64,000 nucleotides of DNA from an uncultured Oscillospiraceae bacterium (lineage in GTDB: Bacteria > Bacillota > Clostridia > Oscillospirales > Oscillospiraceae). Numbering within the stretch: position 1 is the stretch's first letter; every line of letters begins with the position of its first letter. A program made the position numbers and the translations under genes. Location of the stretch: the NCBI GenBank assembly GCA_947588955.1, contig CANPYX010000006.1:35201-99200 (forward strand), written 5' to 3'. The notes under the pieces were generated by a model. The model made no database searches and had not been told where the DNA came from. It saw nothing but the letters and a program-made list of their open reading frames with translations. Shown piece after piece: positions 25,333 through 34,132 of this stretch.

Positions 25333-26943
25333 TCACCCCCACAGCGCCGACAGCATGGGGACCACCTGTTTTTTCCGGCTCATGACCCCCGGCAAAAAAG
25401 CCTCGGAGTCTGAAAGCTCCACGTTGAACGCCTGGGTGAAGGTGTCCTCACCGCCGAGGCACAGTATCTTGCTCCCCTCGATGAGCACGTCGGTGAGCAT
25501 GAGCATCATCATGCTGTACCCGTTTTTCTCCTTGACCTCCCGCATGACCTGAAGAAATTCCTCCTTGCGCTTCATGTGCCGCGCCGAGTCCATGCAGGTT
25601 ATCTGGCTTATCCCAAAGGCGTGACCGGCTATGTGGAACTCCTTGAAGTCCGTGAATATCATGTCCCGCACCGGCTTGTCCTCCGGCGCGGAGGCGGAGA
25701 AAATGAACTGCCCCAGCTCCGTAAGGTCCACGTCGGCGATGCTTGCCAGCCTCTCCGCCATTGTCCTGTCCCGCTTTGTGGCTGTGGGCGACTTGAACAT
25801 CACGGTGTCGGAGATTATCGCCGCCGCCATGAGCCCCGCCAGCTTCTTTGAGGGCATGAGCCCCCGCTCCTGGTACATCCCCGCCACGATGGTGCAGGTG
25901 GAGCCCACCGGCTCGTTGCGAAAGTATATGGGGTTCTGGGTCTGTATGTCCGCCAGACGGTGGTGGTCGATTATCGCCAGCACCTCCGTCTCGTCAAGTC
26001 CGGGGACCGACTGGGACAGCTCGTTGTGGTCCACCAGCACCACCTTTTTCCTTCTGGGCCTTATGAGGTGGAAGCGCGACAGCGTCCCCACCACCCTGTC
26101 GTTCCCGTCAAGGATGGGGTAGCTGCGGTATCTGCTGCGCAGCACAACCTCCTTCACGTCGTCTATGTAGTCGGTCAGGTGGAACGCCTCTATGCTCCCG
26201 TTGGCGGCAAGCCTCTCAACGGGTATCGCCTGGAATATGCGCCTCACGGCGCGCAGGCTGTCAAAGGGCGTGGAGATCACCGTGGTGCTCCCCGCCTCCA
26301 GGTCCTCCGGAAGCTGGGCGCGGCAAATTATGACGCACCGCACCCCCGCCTTTACCGCCTCCCGCAGTATCTCCGGCTGGTTGCCGCAGACGAGCACCGT
26401 GTCCGGGGATTTGAAAAGCGGCACGTCCGCGCCCAACGGCAGCGCCGGCACCACCTCGCCGCTGACGGTGTTGGAGATAAGCGGTCCCTCATTGAGTATC
26501 TGCCCCTCCAGAACGGAGAGTATGTTGAAAAGCGGCACGTCCCTGAGCGTCGGGTCCTCGATGGTGGCGATGTCGTAGGCGGCGATGTCCCCGGCGGTCA
26601 TCATTCCCGCCAAACGCCCCTCGTCGTCGGTTATGGGTATGGCGGAGATGTGCTTGTCCTCCTCCATGGCGGACCACACCCGGTTCACCGTCACCGCCTT
26701 GTTGAGTATGGGCGGCACGTCAAAATCCAGGTCCTGCACCTGTGTGCGCAGGTCCTTTACGTAAAGGGGCGGCTCAAAGCCGAAGCGCCCCAATATCTTC
26801 TGCGTCTCGTCGGAGAGATGCCCCAGCCTCGCGGCTATGTAACCCCTCTCCCCCGTGGCGCTCTGGAGCGCCGCGTAGCCCAGCGCCGCCACTATGGAGT
26901 CCGTGTCCGGGTTCTTGTGACCCGTAACGTATATCCGCTCCAA
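25333..26943 (-). CDS. Manganese-dependent inorganic diphosphatase with CBS and DRTGG domains
   Basis: 536 residues. Family II pyrophosphatase: GHKNPDTDS at 8-16 (metal ligands), the DHH motif in AIIDHHRLAD, and the DHHA2 C-terminal part. A CBS pair with a DRTGG domain is inserted (residues about 65-300), the nucleotide-sensing version found in Clostridia. It hydrolyses pyrophosphate in the cytoplasm, with regulation by adenine nucleotides in known members. The start is TTG at 26943, with AGGAGCG upstream. Confidence 0.92.
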   Translation of the reverse strand: MERIYVTGHKNPDTDSIVAALGYAALQSATGERGYIAARLGHLSDETQKILGRFGFEPPLYVKDLRTQVQDLDFDVPPILNKAVTVNRVWSAMEEDKHISAIPITDDEGRLAGMMTAGDIAAYDIATIEDPTLRDVPLFNILSVLEGQILNEGPLISNTVSGEVVPALPLGADVPLFKSPDTVLVCGNQPEILREAVKAGVRCVIICRAQLPEDLEAGSTTVISTPFDSLRAVRRIFQAIPVERLAANGSIEAFHLTDYIDDVKEVVLRSRYRSYPILDGNDRVVGTLSRFHLIRPRRKKVVLVDHNELSQSVPGLDETEVLAIIDHHRLADIQTQNPIYFRNEPVGSTCTIVAGMYQERGLMPSKKLAGLMAAAIISDTVMFKSPTATKRDRTMAERLASIADVDLTELGQFIFSASAPEDKPVRDMIFTDFKEFHIAGHAFGISQITCMDSARHMKRKEEFLQVMREVKEKNGYSMMMLMLTDVLIEGSKILCLGGEDTFTQAFNVELSDSEAFLPGVMSRKKQVVPMLSALWG

Positions 26944-27023
26944 AATATCACGCTCCTGTCGTTATGGATATGTTATAATCTGATAGAAGAATACACTAAA
27001 AAGTCCGAAAAGAAAACCCCATA

Positions 27024-27052
27024 TTGAAAATTTTCCGCCCGTGGAGTAAAAT
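27024..27052 (+). promoter_or_regulatory. Promoter of recQ
   Basis: -35 TTGAAA (27024-27029), 17-bp spacer, -10 TAAAAT (27047-27052). Confidence 0.65.
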
Positions 27053-27082
27053 AGCATTGATTTTTGTCAAAGGGAATATGCT

Positions 27083-28945
27083 ATGGAACAAAAATACGAG
27101 CTTCTTAGAAAATACTACGGCTACTCCGCCTTCCGTGAGGGGCAGGAGGAGCTGGTGGACGCTATTATGTCCGGGCGGGACGTTTTCGGAGTTATGCCCA
27201 CCGGCGGCGGAAAGAGCCTGTGCTACCAGCTGCCGTCCCTCATGCTCCCCGGCGTCACTTTGGTCGTCTCGCCCCTCATCTCCCTTATGAAGGACCAGGT
27301 GATGGCGCTGGACTCCATGGGCGTCCCGGCGGCGTACATAAACTCCTCCCAGACAGCGGAGGAACAGCACTCCGTCTACGCCCGTCTGCGCGCCGGCGTA
27401 CTGCGCCTTGTTTACGTCGCCCCGGAGCGGCTGGAGACCCCCGGCTTTCTGTCAGCGGCGAGAGAGACGGACATCAGCCTTCTCGCCGTGGACGAGGCCC
27501 ACTGCATATCCCAGTGGGGGCAGGACTTCCGCCCCAGCTACCTGCGCATCCCCGCCTTTATAAACGCCCTCCCCGCCCGCCCCACGCTGGCGGCGTTCAC
27601 AGCCACCGCCACGCCCAACGTCCGTCAGGACGTGGAGCGGCTGCTCGGTCTGCGCTCGCCCCTTCGGGTTGTCACGGGCTTTGACCGTCCCAATCTGCGC
27701 TTTGAGGTCCTCAGGCCTCGCAACCGCTTTAAGTGCCTGGAGAGCCTTCTCTCCGCCCGGAGGGACAAAAGCGGAATAGTCTACTGCGCCACGCGCAAGA
27801 ACGTGGAGCTTGTGTGCGAGCGCCTTCGGGAGGCCGGCTTTGGCGCGACACGCTACCATGCGGGGCTTGAGGAGATAGAGCGGCGGCGAAACCAGGAGGA
27901 CTTCATATACGACCGCCGCACCGTCATGGTCGCCACCAACGCCTTCGGAATGGGCATAGACAAGTCAAACGTCAGCTTCGTCATCCACTACAACATGCCA
28001 AAATCTCTGGAGGCCTACTACCAGGAGGCGGGGCGCGCCGGACGCGACGGCTCCCCCGCCGACTGCGTGCTTCTCTACTCCCCCGCCGATGTGTACACCG
28101 CCCGTTTCCTCATCGAAAGCTCCAACGAAAACCCCGACCTCTCCCCGGAGGAGCGCCGCGCCCTGGCAGAGCAGGACCTACTCAGGCTTGAAAAAATGGT
28201 GGGCTACTGCGAGACAAAAAACTGTTACCGGGGCTATATCCTGGAATACTTCGGTCAGCCCCACAAAAGCTCCTGCGGCAGCTGTGGGAACTGCGCCGCG
28301 GAATATGAGTCCGTGGACGCCACGCGCGAGGCACAAATGGTCCTCTCCTGTGTCATACGCGCCAGAGACGCCCTGGGCTACTACCTGGGCCAGTCGGTGA
28401 TAACCCGCGTCCTCATGGGCGGTCGGGACAAGCGCGTCCTGGGGCTGGGTCTGGACAGGCTCTCCACCTTCGGGCTTTTGAAGGGCAGGGACCGGGTATT
28501 TGTACAGGCGCTTTTCGACGAGCTCATATCCGGCGGCTATCTTGTCATCCGCCCGGAGCACAAGACCCTGGAGCCCACCCCAAAGGCGCGGGAGGTCCTT
28601 TTCCACGGCGGGACAGTCACGGTGCGAATGCGCCTCTCGACTGTCGCTCCCAAGGCGGAGCGCGCCGGCGCGAAGCCCTCCCACGACAGGAAAAACGCGC
28701 GTACTGACGGTTTTGACGAGGCTGACAACGACCTTTTGGACGCTTTGAAGGCTCTGCGCCTCTCCATCGCCCGCGACGAAGGCGTCCCGCTTTACGTGGT
28801 CTTCTCCAACGCCACCCTCACGGAGATCGCCCGCCGCCGCCCGAAAACCGTAGACGACCTCCTCTCCATCCCCGGCATCGGCACAGTAAAGGCAAGCCGC
28901 TACGGAAGGCTCTTCCTTGACACGGTGTCCCAATATCCCGGTTGA
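27083..28945 (+). CDS. recQ: ATP-dependent DNA helicase RecQ
   Basis: 620 residues. Walker A MPTGGGKSLCYQL (about 39-51), DEAHCISQWGQDFRPSY near residue 137, motif VI QEAGRAGRDG, the zinc-binding cysteines CETKNCYRGYILEYFG...CGSCGNC (about 376-405), a winged-helix part, and a C-terminal HRDC domain ending in a helix-hairpin-helix-like IPGIGTVKASRYG. A 3'-5' helicase for recombination repair and replication restart. Full length. Confidence 0.95.
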   Translation: MEQKYELLRKYYGYSAFREGQEELVDAIMSGRDVFGVMPTGGGKSLCYQLPSLMLPGVTLVVSPLISLMKDQVMALDSMGVPAAYINSSQTAEEQHSVYARLRAGVLRLVYVAPERLETPGFLSAARETDISLLAVDEAHCISQWGQDFRPSYLRIPAFINALPARPTLAAFTATATPNVRQDVERLLGLRSPLRVVTGFDRPNLRFEVLRPRNRFKCLESLLSARRDKSGIVYCATRKNVELVCERLREAGFGATRYHAGLEEIERRRNQEDFIYDRRTVMVATNAFGMGIDKSNVSFVIHYNMPKSLEAYYQEAGRAGRDGSPADCVLLYSPADVYTARFLIESSNENPDLSPEERRALAEQDLLRLEKMVGYCETKNCYRGYILEYFGQPHKSSCGSCGNCAAEYESVDATREAQMVLSCVIRARDALGYYLGQSVITRVLMGGRDKRVLGLGLDRLSTFGLLKGRDRVFVQALFDELISGGYLVIRPEHKTLEPTPKAREVLFHGGTVTVRMRLSTVAPKAERAGAKPSHDRKNARTDGFDEADNDLLDALKALRLSIARDEGVPLYVVFSNATLTEIARRRPKTVDDLLSIPGIGTVKASRYGRLFLDTVSQYPG

Positions 28946-28972
28946 TTGGGAATTTATGCAATTTATTCGGTG

Positions 28973-29001
28973 TTGACATATGTTTTCGTTTGTGTTATAT
29001 T
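28973..29001 (+). promoter_or_regulatory. Promoter of the ECF transporter S-component gene
   Basis: -35 TTGACA (28973-28978), 17-bp spacer, -10 TATATT (28996-29001). Confidence 0.8.
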
Positions 29002-29007
29002 GAACTA

Positions 29008-29104
29008 AATTCTCCGCACAAGCGGGGAGGAAAAAATATCTGTGACAAGGGTATCGGCTCTCCACAAGGGGGGTCCGGTGCCCTTTTGGTTTGGAGGTAA
29101 TTTT
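29008..29104 (+). promoter_or_regulatory. Structured 5' leader before the ECF S-component gene
   Basis: About 97 bases. A first hairpin CTCCGC ACAA GCGGGG, an A-rich linker, then a longer hairpin (about 29048-29082) from GGGTATCGG to CCGGTGCCC, also capped by ACAA, followed by TTTT. The last hairpin looks like an attenuator just before the ribosome site GGAGGT. S-component genes are often under vitamin riboswitches, but I could not match this leader to a known class. Confidence 0.45.
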
Positions 29105-29647
29105 ATGACTGTAGAAAAGGGCGGGAGCAAGGTTTTGAGAAGACTTGTATACTCCGCGATGTGCCTGGCGCTGGCGCTGGTGCTGCCGTTTTTGACCGGG
29201 CAGGTGCCGCAGATAGGCTCCATGCTGTGTCCCATGCACCTGCCGGTGCTGCTTTGCGGGTTCCTGTGCGGCTGGCCCTGGGGTCTGGCCGTGGGGATCA
29301 TAGCTCCGCTTCTGCGGACGCTCATATTCCATATGCCCCCGCCCGTGACGGCGGCGGCGATGGCGTTTGAGCTGGGTACATACGGGGCGGTCACCGGCAT
29401 ACTCTACCGGGTGCTGCCGAGAAAGCCCTGGAGCACGTATCTGGCGCTTATCTGCGCCATGGTCGCGGGAAGGCTCGTATGGGGCGCGGCGGACTACGTG
29501 ATTTTGGGCTTTACGGGCTCGACGCTGACGCCCGCGGCCTTTCTCGCCGGCGCGGTGACCAACGCGGTGCCGGGGATAATATTGCAAATAGTCCTGGTGC
29601 CGCTCATAGTTATGGCATTGGACAGGGCAAAGCTTACGGCGAACTGA
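29105..29647 (+). CDS. ECF transporter S component (substrate-binding membrane subunit)
   Basis: 180 residues with six hydrophobic helices. The N-terminal LRRLVYSAMCLALALVLPFLTGQVPQIGSMLCPMHLPVLLCGFLCG and later AGRLVWGAADYVILG are typical of ECF S components that bind a vitamin and pair with the EcfAA'T module. The energising module is not in this window, so it would be shared. Substrate unknown. GGAGGT lies before the ATG. Confidence 0.85.
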   Translation: MTVEKGGSKVLRRLVYSAMCLALALVLPFLTGQVPQIGSMLCPMHLPVLLCGFLCGWPWGLAVGIIAPLLRTLIFHMPPPVTAAAMAFELGTYGAVTGILYRVLPRKPWSTYLALICAMVAGRLVWGAADYVILGFTGSTLTPAAFLAGAVTNAVPGIILQIVLVPLIVMALDRAKLTAN

Positions 29648-29705
29648 TTCGTTCAAGCGACAAATTTTTCACGCCGTGGAAAATAAACTTCATGCAATTT
29701 AAAGG

Positions 29706-29734
29706 TTGGAATCCCGCAAACTCGGTACTATAAT
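29706..29734 (+). promoter_or_regulatory. Promoter of the first MATE gene
   Basis: -35 TTGGAA (29706-29711), 17-bp spacer, -10 TATAAT (29729-29734). Start of transcription near 29741 excludes the GTG at 29735 as start codon. Confidence 0.7.
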
Positions 29735-29773
29735 GTGTCAGATCAAAATTCCACAAAAAAGAGGCATCCTGAT

Positions 29774-31174
29774 TTGACACGCGACCTTACGAACGGCAAT
29801 CCCATGAAGCTCATACTTGGCTTTGCCGTGCCCACGCTTTTCGGGCTTTTGTTCCAGCAGATGTACAACATGGTGGACACCATGATAGTCGGCAAGCTCC
29901 TGGGCGCCGGCGCTTTGGCGGCGGTGGGCGCCACGGGCTCCATCAACTTTCTTATAATCGGCTTCTGCGTCGGCGTGTGCGGCGGCTTTGCCATTCCCGT
30001 GGCGCAGATGACGGGCGCGGGAGACAGCGGAAAAATGCGCCGGTACGTCTTTAACGCCGCTGTGCTCTCCGCCGTTTTCGCCGCGGTGATGACAGTCGCC
30101 ACGGGGCTTTTGTGCCGGAGGATACTCACGGCGATGGACACGCCGGAGGACATTTTCGATATGTCCTACAGCTACATTTTCATCATCTTCATGGGCATAC
30201 CCGTGACGTATCTCTATAACCTCCTGGCGGGAGTGATCCGCTCTTTGGGCGACAGCAGGACGCCTGTGTATTTCCTGGCGCTGTCGTCGGTGATAAACAT
30301 CGTTCTGGACTTGACGCTCATACTTTACGCCGGTCTCGGCGTGGCGGGCGCCGCCATCGCCACGGTGGTATCTCAGGCGATCTCCGGCGCTGCGTGCCTG
30401 GTCTATGTCTATTTCCGCTACCCGGTGCTCAGGCTCAGCAAGGTCGAGAGAAGGCTGGACGCGCGGCTTTGCGGGGACCTTATGATGATGGGCGTACCCA
30501 TGGGTCTTCAATACTCCGTCACCGCCATAGGGTCCATAGTGCTCCAGTCGGCGGTGAACAGGCTGGGGAGCCTGTACGTCGCCGCCGTAACCACGGGCTC
30601 AAAGGTCTCACAGCTCCTCTGCTGCCCCTTTGACGCCATGGGCGGTGCTATGGCCACCTACTGCGGGCAAAACGCCGGCGCGGGAAAGCTTGACAGGCTT
30701 GGAAAGGGCGTGCGGGACTGCTCCGTTTTGGGCTTCGTCTACTCCCTTGCCGCCTACGGCGCGATGCTCATTTTCGCGCCCTCCTGCGCCATGTGGTTCA
30801 TCGACTCCAAGGAGGTGCAGGTGGAGCTTCTGGTGGAGCTCTCCTGCCGGTTCATCAGGGCGAACACCCTTTTCTACTTCCCCCTGGCGCTGGTGAACAT
30901 CGTGCGGTTCGCCATTCAGGGCATGGGCTTCGGGACGCTGGCGATACTCTCCGGCGTCTTTGAGATGGCGGCGCGGTACGTTTTTGGGCGCTGGTTCGTC
31001 CCCGCCCTGGGCTTTGACGCCGCCTGCTACGCCTCCCCCGCCGCGTGGATAGCGGCTGATGTGTTCCTGATCCCCGCCTGCGTCATGTGCATACGGCGGC
31101 TGAGAAGGAGCCGTGGCGAGATGACCCGCCGCCCACGCTCCGGTTTACGCCGTCTGCGGCGCAGCCACACTTAA
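29774..31174 (+). CDS. MATE family efflux transporter
   Basis: 466 residues, 12 helices. Starts TRDLTNGNPMKLILGFAVP and continues FGLLFQQMYNMVDTMIVGK, the usual MATE N-terminus. I place the start at TTG 29774: AAAAAAGAGG lies 9 bases upstream, and an earlier in-frame GTG at 29735 overlaps the -10 box and has no ribosome site. MATE pumps export cationic drugs using Na+ or H+. The C-terminal tail is unusually Arg-rich (RRPRSGLRRLRRSHT). A terminator follows. Confidence 0.88.
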   Translation: MTRDLTNGNPMKLILGFAVPTLFGLLFQQMYNMVDTMIVGKLLGAGALAAVGATGSINFLIIGFCVGVCGGFAIPVAQMTGAGDSGKMRRYVFNAAVLSAVFAAVMTVATGLLCRRILTAMDTPEDIFDMSYSYIFIIFMGIPVTYLYNLLAGVIRSLGDSRTPVYFLALSSVINIVLDLTLILYAGLGVAGAAIATVVSQAISGAACLVYVYFRYPVLRLSKVERRLDARLCGDLMMMGVPMGLQYSVTAIGSIVLQSAVNRLGSLYVAAVTTGSKVSQLLCCPFDAMGGAMATYCGQNAGAGKLDRLGKGVRDCSVLGFVYSLAAYGAMLIFAPSCAMWFIDSKEVQVELLVELSCRFIRANTLFYFPLALVNIVRFAIQGMGFGTLAILSGVFEMAARYVFGRWFVPALGFDAACYASPAAWIAADVFLIPACVMCIRRLRRSRGEMTRRPRSGLRRLRRSHT

Positions 31175-31203
31175 ACTTGAAGCCAATTTTGGGTATACTT
31201 CCC

Positions 31204-31239
31204 ACACCCAGCGTATTTTACGTTGGGTGTAATTTTTTT
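31204..31239 (+). terminator. Terminator of the first MATE gene
   Basis: ACACCCA (31204-31210) / TGGGTGT (31224-31230) extended by GCGT/ACGT, followed by T7. Confidence 0.85.
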
Positions 31240-31369
31240 ATTGGCTTTGGGCAAGTAAAAATGCCTGACTTTTGTGGCTACGATGGCATTATACCACGGA
31301 GCTAAGTAAAAGTCAAGCATTATTTTAGTATTTTTAATTATTCCGCAAGATTTGCAATGTTTATTTGCG

Positions 31370-31513
31370 TTATTTGCAGTTGTCATGCCCCTTGGAGCAC
31401 TTGGAGCAGTCGCCGCAGCAGGAGCCGGATCTTTTCCGGCGGCGGTTGAGCCAAAGCGCCAGGGCGAGGAGCGCCAGGAGCAGGACGATGATGATTATGT
31501 CAACCGGTTTCAT
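31370..31513 (-). CDS. FeoB-associated Cys-rich membrane protein
   Basis: 47 residues, found just downstream of feoB. One membrane helix (VDIIIIVLLLALLALALWL), a basic stretch RRRKRSG, then a Cys-rich tail (SCCGDCSKCSKGH, C near the end). This is the pattern of the small FeoB-associated proteins (PF12669-like) thought to handle iron at the transporter mouth. The ATG at 31513 lies about 10 bases after the feoB stop codon, with GAGGTG upstream. Confidence 0.85.
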   Translation of the reverse strand: MKPVDIIIIVLLLALLALALWLNRRRKRSGSCCGDCSKCSKGHDNCK

Positions 31514-31522
31514 TATTACACC

Positions 31523-33889
31523 TCACAGGACAAGGATAAGTATACCGCGCACCAGAAGCGCCATCAGCCAGGCTATGACGCACTGCCAGACAACCACGCC
31601 CGCCGCCCAGCGGCCGCCAAGCTCCCGCTTTATGGAGGCAATCGCGGCGACACAGGGTGTGTAGAGGAGGGAGAAGACGAGAAGCGCGCCGGCGGAGACG
31701 GTGTCCATGACGGCCGCCACGCCGCCCTGACCCGCGAACAGGACCTCAAGGACAGTCACAACGCTCTCCTTTGCCATAAAGCCGCTGATGAGGGAGGTGC
31801 AGATGCGCCAGTCGCCCAACCCCAGGGGCCTGAATACGGGGGCAATGAGCCCCGCCAGCGCCGCCATTATGCTGTCCTTGGAGTCGGAGACCAGGTTGAA
31901 GTGGAGGTCAAAGCTCTGGAGGAACCAGACGACCACGGTGGCGATGAGTATGACGGAGAACGCCTTTTGCAGAAAGTCCTTGGCCTTCTCCCACATGAGC
32001 TGAGCGGTACTGCGGGCGCTGGGCATACGGTAATTGGGAAGCTCCATGACGAAGGGCACCGCCTCGCCGCGAAAGAGGAATTTTTTATAGAGGAACGCCA
32101 CCAAAATGCCAGTGAGGATGCCCAGGAGGTATATTCCCGTCATCACGAGCCCGCCCTTGCCGGGGAAAAAGGCGCTGACGAAAAAGCCGTAAATGGGCAG
32201 CTTCGCCGTACAGCTCATGAATGGGGTGAGGAGTATGGTCATGCGGCGGTCCCGCTTGCTGGGGAGGGTGCGTGTCGCCATGACCGCCGGGACAGTACAG
32301 CCAAAGCCTATGAGCATGGGGACTATGCTCCGACCGGACAGGCCGATCTTTCTGAGGAGCTTATCCATGAAAAACGCAACGCGGGCGATGTAGCCTGAGT
32401 CCTCCAAAAGGGAGAGGAAGAAGAACATCACCACGACTATTGGGAGGAAGCTCAGGACCGAGCCCACGCCCTCGAATATGCCGCCAACCACCAAATCGTG
32501 GAGCACGGGGTTGACGCCGGCGGAGGTCATGGCGGAGTCAACAAGGCGGGTGAGCGCCTCTATGCCCGTCTCCAGAAGCTCCTGGAGCCAGGCGCCTATC
32601 ACGTTGAAGGTGAGGTAGAACACCAGCGCCATTATGAGGACGAACACTGGGATAGCCGTATATTTGCCGGTGAGTATTTTGTCCAGCTTCTCGCTTCTTA
32701 TGTGCTCCCGGCTCTCACGTGGCTTTTTCACGCACTGGCGGCACACGTCGTTGATGAAGTTGAAGCGCATATCGGCGATTGCGGCGCTTCGGTCAAGGCC
32801 GCGCTCCGTCTCCATCTGGAGGGTTATGTGCTCCAGAAGCTCCCGCTCGTTCTCATCCAAGGCGAGCCCGTCGATTATGAGGCTGTCGCCCTCTATTGCC
32901 TTTGCCGCGCCGAAGCGGGCGGGGATACCGGATTTTTCCGCGTGGTCCTCGATGAGGTGGACCACCGCGTGCAGGCACCTGTGGACGGCTCCGCCAAAGG
33001 CGTCCTTGGCGCAGAAGTCCACACGCTCCGGCTTCTCCTGGTACTTTGCCACGTGCAGGGCGTGGGTGACAAGCTCCTCAAGGCCCATGTTCTTTGCCGC
33101 CGAGATGGGCACCACGGGCACGCCCAGCCGCGCCTCCATGTCGTTCACGTCGATGGAGCCGCCGTTGCCGGTGAGCTCGTCCATCATGTTGAGCGCCACC
33201 ACCATGGGGCGGTCCATCTCCAAAAGCTGCATGGTGAGGTACAGGTTCCGCTCGATATTTGTGGCGTCGACTATGTTGATTATGGCGTCGGGCTTCTCCT
33301 CCAGCACGAAATTCCGGCTGACTATCTCCTCGCTGGAGTAGGGGGACATGGAGTATATACCGGGAAGGTCGGTAATTAAGGTCTTGGGGTGACCGAGGAT
33401 GGCCCCGTCCTTCCTGTCCACTGTGACGCCGGGGAAGTTGCCCACGTGCTGGTTTGCGCCGGTGAGCCTGTTGAAGAGCGTGGTCTTGCCGCAGTTCTGG
33501 TTGCCCACCAGGGCGAAGGTGAGGACGTGGCTATCGGGCAGGGGGTGCTCCGTGGATTTTTCGTGGTGGACGCCGGGCTCGCCGAAGTACGGGTGCGCCA
33601 CGGGGCGGCGCTTTGCCGCCTTCTCTGGCTCGGAGCTGTCCGGGACAGCCCTTTCCACCTCTATCCGCGCCGCGTCGTCAATGCGCAGAGTCAGCTCGTA
33701 GCCGTGAATCCTCAGCTCCACCGGGTCGCCCATGGGGGCGTACTTCACCACGGTGACATACGCTCCGGGGATGACGCCCATATCGAGGAAGTGCTGTCTC
33801 AGTGCTCCCTCGCCGCCCACCGTTGTGATGAGCCCGCTCTCCCCTATCTTAAGGTCGTTGACAGTCGTATGTATTCCCCCCGTTTTCAA
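31523..33889 (-). CDS. feoB: Ferrous iron transporter, FeoA-FeoB fusion
   Basis: 788 residues. FeoA-like SH3 domain at about 8-80 (NDLKIGESGLITTVGGEGALRQ...MGVIPGA), a linker, then the FeoB G domain with GNQNCGKTT at 129-137, NMMDE and SAAKNMG, and a membrane part with two Gate motifs (IVPMLIGFGCTVPAVMATRT; FSLLYTPCVAAIASIKRELG). Takes up Fe2+. FeoA is normally a separate gene. The start is uncertain: the first frame codon (TTG 33889) is only about 3 bases from the predicted transcript start. Confidence 0.93.
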   Translation of the reverse strand: MKTGGIHTTVNDLKIGESGLITTVGGEGALRQHFLDMGVIPGAYVTVVKYAPMGDPVELRIHGYELTLRIDDAARIEVERAVPDSSEPEKAAKRRPVAHPYFGEPGVHHEKSTEHPLPDSHVLTFALVGNQNCGKTTLFNRLTGANQHVGNFPGVTVDRKDGAILGHPKTLITDLPGIYSMSPYSSEEIVSRNFVLEEKPDAIINIVDATNIERNLYLTMQLLEMDRPMVVALNMMDELTGNGGSIDVNDMEARLGVPVVPISAAKNMGLEELVTHALHVAKYQEKPERVDFCAKDAFGGAVHRCLHAVVHLIEDHAEKSGIPARFGAAKAIEGDSLIIDGLALDENERELLEHITLQMETERGLDRSAAIADMRFNFINDVCRQCVKKPRESREHIRSEKLDKILTGKYTAIPVFVLIMALVFYLTFNVIGAWLQELLETGIEALTRLVDSAMTSAGVNPVLHDLVVGGIFEGVGSVLSFLPIVVVMFFFLSLLEDSGYIARVAFFMDKLLRKIGLSGRSIVPMLIGFGCTVPAVMATRTLPSKRDRRMTILLTPFMSCTAKLPIYGFFVSAFFPGKGGLVMTGIYLLGILTGILVAFLYKKFLFRGEAVPFVMELPNYRMPSARSTAQLMWEKAKDFLQKAFSVILIATVVVWFLQSFDLHFNLVSDSKDSIMAALAGLIAPVFRPLGLGDWRICTSLISGFMAKESVVTVLEVLFAGQGGVAAVMDTVSAGALLVFSLLYTPCVAAIASIKRELGGRWAAGVVVWQCVIAWLMALLVRGILILVL

Positions 33890-33926
33890 CTGGAATACAG
33901 TATATACCCCTGAGCGAAATTGTCAA
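33871..33926 (-). promoter_or_regulatory. Promoter and possible iron-responsive operator of feoAB
   Basis: Minus strand: TTGACA (33926-33921), 16-bp spacer, TATACT (33904-33899). An inverted repeat GTATTCC (33871-33877) / GGAATAC (33892-33898) covers the predicted transcript start, a place suited to a metal-responsive repressor. The repressor identity is not known. Confidence 0.6.
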
Positions 33927-33941
33927 CAAGCAGACTGACAT

Positions 33942-33977
33942 AAAAATCAGAGCGCCCAACATCGGGGCGCTCCGATT
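33942..33977 (-). terminator. Terminator of the sigma/sensor operon
   Basis: Hairpin AATC-GGAGCGCCC / GGGCGCTC-GATT (minus strand) followed by T5 at 33946-33942, just after the small hydrophobic protein gene. Confidence 0.8.
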
Positions 33978-33985
33978 TGTCAAAT

Positions 33986-34132
33986 TCAGAGGCTTTCGAT
34001 TATCACATTGTCGTTGAAGCTTCGGTCCGGGGTCTTGCCGGTGTCGGCGTCGGCGTAGGCGCAGGCGCACAGGACGGCGGCGAGGAGGAGGACCGCGATA
34101 TATACGGCGACTATTGCCCTTTTCACTCTCAT
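33986..34132 (-). CDS. Small hydrophobic exported peptide, possible lipoprotein
   Basis: 48 residues. MRVKRAIVAVYIAVLLLAAVLCACAYAD looks like a signal or anchor with a lipobox-like LLAAVLC; a short polar tail follows. The ATG overlaps the stop of the preceding gene (ATGA), so it belongs to the sigma operon. Function unknown. Confidence 0.6.
   Translation of the reverse strand: MRVKRAIVAVYIAVLLLAAVLCACAYADADTGKTPDRSFNDNVIIESL

Noticed and set aside
29008..29104. Guanidine-II (mini-ykkC), preQ1 or THF riboswitch upstream of the ECF S component
   Set aside because: The loops are ACAA and not the ACGR of guanidine-II, and the conserved cores of preQ1 and THF classes are absent.
29735..29773. 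GTG at 29735 as start of the first MATE gene
   Set aside because: It directly abuts the -10 box of a good promoter, upstream of the expected transcript start, and has no ribosome site; TTG 29774 has both.
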